DNA of 64,000 bases from contig NC_013159.1 of NCBI RefSeq assembly GCF_000023865.1, positions 4,180,001 to 4,244,000 of the forward strand, in the 5' to 3' direction. Positions 59,272 through 64,000 of the stretch are shown in pieces (within the stretch, counting starts at the first letter, position 1; each line of letters starts with the position of its first letter). This DNA comes from Saccharomonospora viridis DSM 43017 (lineage in GTDB: Bacteria > Actinomycetota > Actinomycetes > Mycobacteriales > Pseudonocardiaceae). Under the pieces are notes generated by a model. That model had not been told where the DNA came from and ran no database searches. It saw only the letters and a program-made list of their open reading frames with translations. A program made the position numbers and the translations under genes.

Positions 59272-61509
59272 TCACTCGTCGGAGAGCGGCTCGGCGCTGA
59301 CCCGTTTCAACGCGGGTGTGCACACCGAGGCGGCGATCACGGCGGTGACGATGCCGAGCACCACCGGCGCGAGTACCCACGGCGTGATCACGGACGGCGC
59401 GGTGGTGATCGGGTACAGCAGGCCGATACCGATGACCACGCCCACCGCTCCGGCTCCGATCGTCGCCACCAGTGCCGGCATCGCGGCTTCGGTGCGCAGT
59501 GCCTTACTCAGCGTTCGCACGGGCGTACCGGCGGCCATGAGCGCCCCGAAGGTACGGCGTCGGTCCAGCACCGATCCCGCCGTCGTGATGGCGGCGCTGC
59601 AGCCACTCAACAGGACCGCTGCCACAAGACCGATCACCGTCACGCGTCGTAGGTCGCCCAGCAGGGTCTCCTGCGCGACGAGTTGGGCTGTGACACTCCC
59701 GACCTGGCGCCCGTCCGCACTTCGGGCCAACGCCGTCCGAACGACTTCGACGTTGTCCGGGGTCGACGTCACGAGCACGGCTTTGCGTGCCGGCTCCACG
59801 GTCTCGGGAACCACGGCGGGGTCGATGAACAGCACGGACGAAACGTGCTGGCTTTCCATCCACACCTCGCGCACCGGGATGTCGGCGGGGAGAGGGGTTC
59901 CGGGTTCGTCCGGGTCCACCGCCACGGCGAGTCGGTCGTCGTCGCTCACTCCCATCGAGACGGGGACGTGGATTCCCGGTGCCTCCCCACAGGTCCTCGC
60001 CGGATCGATGCGGAAGAACCGCTCCGCCGTTTCGCAGTCCAGGACGTACGCCTCCCGGCGGAGATCACCGCTCACCAACTCCACGGAGTCGACCGTCAGG
60101 GCACGTTCGTTCTGTCCGTAGCGGGCAAGGGCCTCGTTGGTGCGTTCGGCGATCTCCTCGGCGTCCACTCCGTCCGCATGCACGTACAGCACCGAGTCCC
60201 GGAACGACGAGGAGGACCCCGCCAGTGATTCGAACGACGCCAGCAGGGTCAGCGCCATCGAGCCGGTGAACACGGCCAGCACCACACCCGCGGACGACCG
60301 GTAGGCGCCCTTCGGGTCGTGCCGCAACCGGCGACCGGCGAGCAGCACCGACGGTTTCCGCCAGCTTCGGGCGAACACCGCCCCGATCGCCGCCGTGACC
60401 CACGGGCCGATGACCATCGACGAACCGATGACCAGGCCCAGGGCCCCCAACAGCAACACCGCGCCCAGCGTGTCGCCCATGTTCCGCAACAGCACGAAGA
60501 ACAGCACTCCGGCGGCGGGCAGGGACAGCAACCGCACCCAGTGGGGTCTGCGCGGCCGGTGCGCGTTGGCCGCACCGAGCGGGGCCCGCACCACCCGCCG
60601 GAGTCCGAGCACGGCGGCCAGCAACACCAACAGCGGGACTCCGGCCACGACGGACAGCGACAACGACGCCGGCAGCGCGAAGTCAGCGGCCTGCCAGGTA
60701 CCGCCCTGCCACGGCACCTGCGCCACGAGGGGCCGCAACAGCGGGTTCACGGCCCAGCCGAACAACGCCCCGCCCACTGCGGCGATCAGGTTCTCCCCGG
60801 CGACCATCGCCACCACCTGCCGGGGTGTGGCACCCGCCAGGCGCAGCGCCGCGAGCCGTTTCTCCCTGCGCGTGGCGGTGAGTCGGGCCGCCGAGGCCAC
60901 CAGGACGAGACTGGGCACCAGGAGCACGACGACACCGACCCCGGCGAGCAGCCCCAGCAGCGGATCGACCATGTCGGCCGAGAGGGCGAACCCGTCGACC
61001 GGTATCCCGGAGTGCGCCAACTCCTCGGGTGTGTGTCCCACCAACGCGACCAACTGGTCGGGTCCGAGCAGCGCGTCCGTTCCGAGCAGTCCGACGACCT
61101 CGCCGGGGAAGCGTTCGGCGAGCACCGAGCCCGGTAGCTCAGCGGCGAGGTCCCGCAACGCGGGTGACAACAGCACCTCGCCGGGGCCGGGGAACCGCTC
61201 GACACCCGGCGGAAGCTCGATGTCCGAGGGGTCACCGTACGCGGCGACGTCCACCCTCCTGATGTGGCGCTCGCCGTGGAAGTCCTCACTGACCGCGATC
61301 AACATCGGGGGGTTGTCGGGGTCGTCGACGCTGTGGAACCCCTCCTGCCACGCCGTGCGGTCGGCGCGTGAGTGGGTGGCCCCCGGCAACGACACCAGCA
61401 CCAACATCAGACTCGTGGCGACGGCGACACCCACCCCCATGAGGATCGCCGACGTGCGGGTGCGCCTGTCGCCCCACAGGATCCGCAACGCGATACGTAA
61501 CGCCGTCAC
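59272..61509 (-). CDS. FtsX-like (MacB-type) ABC permease
   Basis: This 745-residue protein has an N-terminal helix (about residues 20-40), a large extracytoplasmic domain, and two FtsX-type four-helix blocks: one around 190-330 with the ATRREKRLAALRLAGATPRQV motif, the other at the C-terminus with VLDRRRTFGALMAAGTPVRTL. This double-FtsX layout is typical of actinobacterial peptide-antibiotic sensing or resistance ABC systems. GTG 61509 overlaps the ATPase stop (GTGA). Confidence 0.88.
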   Translation of the reverse strand: MTALRIALRILWGDRRTRTSAILMGVGVAVATSLMLVLVSLPGATHSRADRTAWQEGFHSVDDPDNPPMLIAVSEDFHGERHIRRVDVAAYGDPSDIELPPGVERFPGPGEVLLSPALRDLAAELPGSVLAERFPGEVVGLLGTDALLGPDQLVALVGHTPEELAHSGIPVDGFALSADMVDPLLGLLAGVGVVVLLVPSLVLVASAARLTATRREKRLAALRLAGATPRQVVAMVAGENLIAAVGGALFGWAVNPLLRPLVAQVPWQGGTWQAADFALPASLSLSVVAGVPLLVLLAAVLGLRRVVRAPLGAANAHRPRRPHWVRLLSLPAAGVLFFVLLRNMGDTLGAVLLLGALGLVIGSSMVIGPWVTAAIGAVFARSWRKPSVLLAGRRLRHDPKGAYRSSAGVVLAVFTGSMALTLLASFESLAGSSSSFRDSVLYVHADGVDAEEIAERTNEALARYGQNERALTVDSVELVSGDLRREAYVLDCETAERFFRIDPARTCGEAPGIHVPVSMGVSDDDRLAVAVDPDEPGTPLPADIPVREVWMESQHVSSVLFIDPAVVPETVEPARKAVLVTSTPDNVEVVRTALARSADGRQVGSVTAQLVAQETLLGDLRRVTVIGLVAAVLLSGCSAAITTAGSVLDRRRTFGALMAAGTPVRTLSKALRTEAAMPALVATIGAGAVGVVIGIGLLYPITTAPSVITPWVLAPVVLGIVTAVIAASVCTPALKRVSAEPLSDE

Positions 61510-62219
61510 AACTGCACCCTGCCGTCGCGCATGGACACCATCCGCGGCATCGACGCCGCCAGCTCCCGATCGTGGGTGACGACCACGACCGCGGCGTCGG
61601 TCTCCGCCGCCGCGTCGAGCAGCGCCCGCATGGTCTCCGCACCCGTGCGACTGTCGAGTGCGCCGGTGGGCTCGTCGGCGAAGATGACGCTCGGCCGGTG
61701 CCCGAGTGCCCGCGCGATGGCCACCCGCTGGGCCTCACCCCCGGACAGCTGCCCCGGCAGCCGCTTCTCCTTGCCCTCAAGTCCCATCCTCGACAGCCAT
61801 TCGGCCGCGGTGGCCATCGCCTTCCGGCGCGACGTCCCGCCGAGCAACAGCGGCAGCGCCGCGTTCTCCTGGGCGGTCAGTTCGGAGACGAGCATGCCCG
61901 ACTGGAACACGAACCCGAACTCGTCACGTCGCAGTTTGCTGCGACGGGTCTCGCCGAGCCTGTCGATCCGTTGCCCGGCCAGGAACACCTCACCCTCGTC
62001 GGCGGGGAGGATGCCCGCGAGGACGTGCAGCAAGGTGCTCTTGCCCGAGCCCGACGGTCCGACGATCGCCACGGCCTCACCGCGGGCGATCTCGATACTC
62101 ACTCCGTCGAGCGCTCGCTGGGTGTCGTAGGTCTTGATCAGTCCGCGCCCGACGAGCACGGGCGGAACACCGCTCCCGGTGGACGCACCGAGGGCTTGAG
62201 TCTCTGTCTGCGAACGCAT
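61506..62219 (-). CDS. MacB/LolD-type ABC ATPase
   Basis: This 237-residue ATPase has Walker [11 protein letters not shown] loop FQSGMLVSELTAQENAALPLL, signature [15 protein letters not shown], Walker B VIFADEPTGALDSRTG and VVVTHDREL. It drives the coupled FtsX-type permease, probably as a mechanotransmission exporter. ATG 62219 is given; ATG 62231 is equally possible, as neither has a clear ribosome site. It is divergent from the histidine kinase, a layout typical of Bce/Vra-like antibiotic-response modules. Confidence 0.9.
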   Translation of the reverse strand: MRSQTETQALGASTGSGVPPVLVGRGLIKTYDTQRALDGVSIEIARGEAVAIVGPSGSGKSTLLHVLAGILPADEGEVFLAGQRIDRLGETRRSKLRRDEFGFVFQSGMLVSELTAQENAALPLLLGGTSRRKAMATAAEWLSRMGLEGKEKRLPGQLSGGEAQRVAIARALGHRPSVIFADEPTGALDSRTGAETMRALLDAAAETDAAVVVVTHDRELAASMPRMVSMRDGRVQL

Positions 62220-62283
62220 GCACAGCAGCATCCGAGAACACCGGTGATTCCACCTCGGACAGACGGGCGGAACCCGGTCGGCT

Positions 62284-62307
62284 CGCCTCGGCCGTTCGGC
62301 CGAGGCG
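62284..62307. promoter_or_regulatory. Perfect hairpin/palindrome between ABC transporter and kinase genes
   Basis: CGCCTCGGCC-GTTC-GGCCGAGGCG has ten-base perfect arms. Placed between divergent genes, it could be the operator of the missing response regulator. Confidence 0.5.
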
Positions 62308-62349
62308 GCGATGGCCGGATGGCCAACCCCGGCCGAACGGCGACTGCCC

Positions 62350-62355
62350 TACCGT
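62350..62355 (+). promoter_or_regulatory. -10 hexamer TACCGT for the histidine kinase
   Basis: TACCGT lies six bases before GTG 62362 with no Shine-Dalgarno: a leaderless layout. Confidence 0.5.
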
Positions 62356-62361
62356 CGAGGC

Positions 62362-64000
62362 GTGTCCCGACGCTCGGTCCGCGATCTCGCCGCGCTGGTG
62401 TCGCAACGGTTCGGTCTTCCCGAGATCGCGCTGTTCGCGGCAGTGCTGTGTGACCTGGTCATCATCGCCACGTCGGCCTTCGACGGCATCGACGCCGTAG
62501 TGCAGGAGCTCTGGCTCCTGTCCGGCGTCGTGGCGCTGTGCGCGTGCGCACTGTGGTCCGCCACCAGACCGGGACGGGCGGTGATGGCCGGGGCCGCGGT
62601 CCTGGTGTCGTCCAGCGTGTTGTTCAAACTCACCGACACCCCGTCGTTCACCGCGTTGTTGGAAGGCATCACCTTCGCCGAGACGGTGGCGGGTGTCGAG
62701 TTGCTGTACTACGCCGTACTGCGACTGCCGCCGATCGCGGCGTTCTGCGCGAGCGCGCTGCTGGTGGCGGCCACACTCCTCGCGTCGGCGGTGCGGACGG
62801 ATTTCTGGAAGGACGACACTCCCATAACGACGCTCTTCGCGGGTGCCGTCGTGTTCCTGCTGATCGTGCTGGCCGTGGCCTACCAGCGCATGTCACGACG
62901 CCCCCGCCTCGAGCAGAATCCCCTGACGGCGTTGCTGCGGCAGCAGTGGTTGCTCGTGGCTCCGCTGGCGACCCTACTGCTGCTGGAGATGTTCACCGCC
63001 GCCGAAACCGGCTTGTTCGGCCTCCTGGTGCTGCTGTGCTCGGTCGGCACGGTCGTGGCCGCCGTCCTGGCACCCCGGGCACCCGCGTGGTCGGCGGTCT
63101 ACTACAGCGTCTTCATCGTCGTGGCGGGTGCGATCCGGTGGTTCACCGGCGTGCTGGCCGGCTATGCGGACCTTCATGGACTGTCGTACACGGTGATGCT
63201 CAGCGGCATGGCCGTGGTCGTGTCCGTCGTCCGACACGAACCGCCGGCCCGGGCCGCGTGGCTGCTCGTACTCCAGTCGTCGGCCGTCGCCATGGTCGTC
63301 CTGCCCAACATGCCGAAGAACCTCGTGGAGATCCGGATCACGTTCGTCATGGCGTTGTTGGCGCTGGGCATTTGCGTGGCCATCGGCATGTTCCTCCGTG
63401 CCCGCGACTCCGAACGGGCACGCGTCATCGCCGCCGCCGTGAGCGACGCGCAGACTGCCGAGCGGATGGCACTGGCGCGGGAACTGCACGACGTCGTGGC
63501 GCACCATGTCACGGGAATCGTGGTGCAGGCGCAGGCGGCGCGGATGCTCGCCGAACAGAACCCGGCCGTGGTGGTGGAGGCGCTCGGGCAGATCGAGAAG
63601 GCGGGCACCGACGCGATGAAGGCGATGCGCAGGCTCGTGCAGAGCATGCGGGGAGACGCCCCCGCGGGTGCCAGCGAGTTCAGTGAGCAGGCCACCAGTG
63701 ACCTGGCCGCCGACCTGCGACGCCTGGTGGACGCGGGGAACCACGGCGTACCGACCGGACTGGAACTCGACATCCCCCCCGATCTGCCGCAGGAGGTGTC
63801 GCGGTCGACGCTGCGAGTGGTGCAGGAATCGCTCACCAACGTCGGTAAGCACGCCGAGAACGCGACCAAGGCGTCCGTCACGGTGCGCGCCGTGGACGGT
63901 GAGCTGCACATTCGCGTGGCCGACGACGGTACGGGCGGCACCCGGCAGCGCGCGGGCCGGCCGACCGAGGACTCCGGATACGGTTTGGTCGGCATGCGTG
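62362..64000 (+). CDS. NarL-type sensor histidine kinase (partial, runs off the window)
   Basis: The frame stays open from GTG 62362 to the window end (546 codons). About ten membrane helices (residues about 18-350) form the sensor. HisKA_3 follows with the phospho-His in RELHDVVAHHVTGIVVQ (near residue 375). The HATPase_c N-box RVVQESLTNVGKHAENAT and the D/G box VADDGTGG are present; the last motif begins GYGLVGM at the edge. Only the C-terminal few dozen residues appear to be missing. A LuxR-type response regulator probably follows outside the window. Confidence 0.9.
   Translation, partial: MSRRSVRDLAALVSQRFGLPEIALFAAVLCDLVIIATSAFDGIDAVVQELWLLSGVVALCACALWSATRPGRAVMAGAAVLVSSSVLFKLTDTPSFTALLEGITFAETVAGVELLYYAVLRLPPIAAFCASALLVAATLLASAVRTDFWKDDTPITTLFAGAVVFLLIVLAVAYQRMSRRPRLEQNPLTALLRQQWLLVAPLATLLLLEMFTAAETGLFGLLVLLCSVGTVVAAVLAPRAPAWSAVYYSVFIVVAGAIRWFTGVLAGYADLHGLSYTVMLSGMAVVVSVVRHEPPARAAWLLVLQSSAVAMVVLPNMPKNLVEIRITFVMALLALGICVAIGMFLRARDSERARVIAAAVSDAQTAERMALARELHDVVAHHVTGIVVQAQAARMLAEQNPAVVVEALGQIEKAGTDAMKAMRRLVQSMRGDAPAGASEFSEQATSDLAADLRRLVDAGNHGVPTGLELDIPPDLPQEVSRSTLRVVQESLTNVGKHAENATKASVTVRAVDGELHIRVADDGTGGTRQRAGRPTEDSGYGLVGMR

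Overview
The window reads as chromosome of a high-GC actinomycete, most probably a member of the Pseudonocardiaceae (Saccharomonospora- or Amycolatopsis-like). The reasons are the very high GC with GC-ending codons, GTG/TTG starts, many probable leaderless genes, mycobacterial-type fatty-acid genes (EtfD, FadE5, FabG4, HtdX, FadA2), an F420-type LLM oxidoreductase, DUF742 and DUF2236 proteins, a GTP-type PEP carboxykinase, and a PPE-like/DUF3558 cluster of the kind seen in Pseudonocardiaceae. The assignment is inferred from family content only. No phage, IS element, CRISPR array or rRNA operon was seen; there is one tRNA gene.

Layout. 0-9.6 kb: IclR and TetR regulators, an SMR efflux pump, the EtfD-type membrane Fe-S protein that passes electrons from acyl-CoA dehydrogenation to the quinone pool, a lone DUF742 protein, an AidB-like acyl-CoA dehydrogenase, a secreted CAP-domain protein, dCTP deaminase and a DUF2236 oxygenase. 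9.7-13 kb: tRNA-Gly(CCC), a PPOX-fold protein, a tyrosine phosphatase, VanZ, a small antisense membrane protein and an orphan LuxR regulator. 13-22 kb: FadE5, a GlsB-like membrane protein, a minus-strand run (small lipoprotein, NHLRC2-like thioredoxin/beta-propeller protein, GroES-like protein, PG-binding protein) and a large beta-solenoid membrane protein. 22-26 kb: a polar amino-acid ABC importer and an M20 peptidase. 26-31 kb: the bkdABC branched-chain 2-oxoacid dehydrogenase operon, FxsA and a TetR regulator. 31.6-34.2 kb: a three-gene PPE-like cluster whose first gene looks frameshifted. 34-38 kb: htdX-fabG4 divergent from fadA2. 38-48.7 kb: regulators, a DrrAB-type exporter, a DoxX protein with a histone-like tail, a septum-formation lipoprotein, an Nramp relative, asparaginase plus polysaccharide deacetylase, and an LLM oxidoreductase. 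48.8-55.7 kb: pckG, an acidic DxDxDG-repeat protein and an operon of two dynamin-like GTPases flanking a short GrpE-like protein. 56-64 kb: an ABC exporter, trmB, a MacB/FtsX-type ABC transporter and a NarL-type histidine kinase cut by the window edge.

Working together. The strongest physiological theme is acyl-CoA catabolism. Two acyl-CoA dehydrogenases, the 3-oxoacyl reductase/hydratase/thiolase set, bkdABC, the electron acceptor EtfD and the gluconeogenic enzyme PckG all lie within 51 kb. fadE5 and the fabG4/fadA2 promoter region, 23 kb apart, share a TACCGG-NNN-GTAG palindrome, which suggests one TetR-type regulon.

The most unusual items are the dynamin/GrpE-like/dynamin operon, a two-copy intergenic element with an inner hairpin and 21-bp-spaced CTGCGGACACG units (10461-10553 and 55771-55883, each between divergent genes, the second beside the dynamin operon), the DoxX-histone-tail fusion, and an orphan terminator suggesting an unannotated RNA near 43.2 kb.
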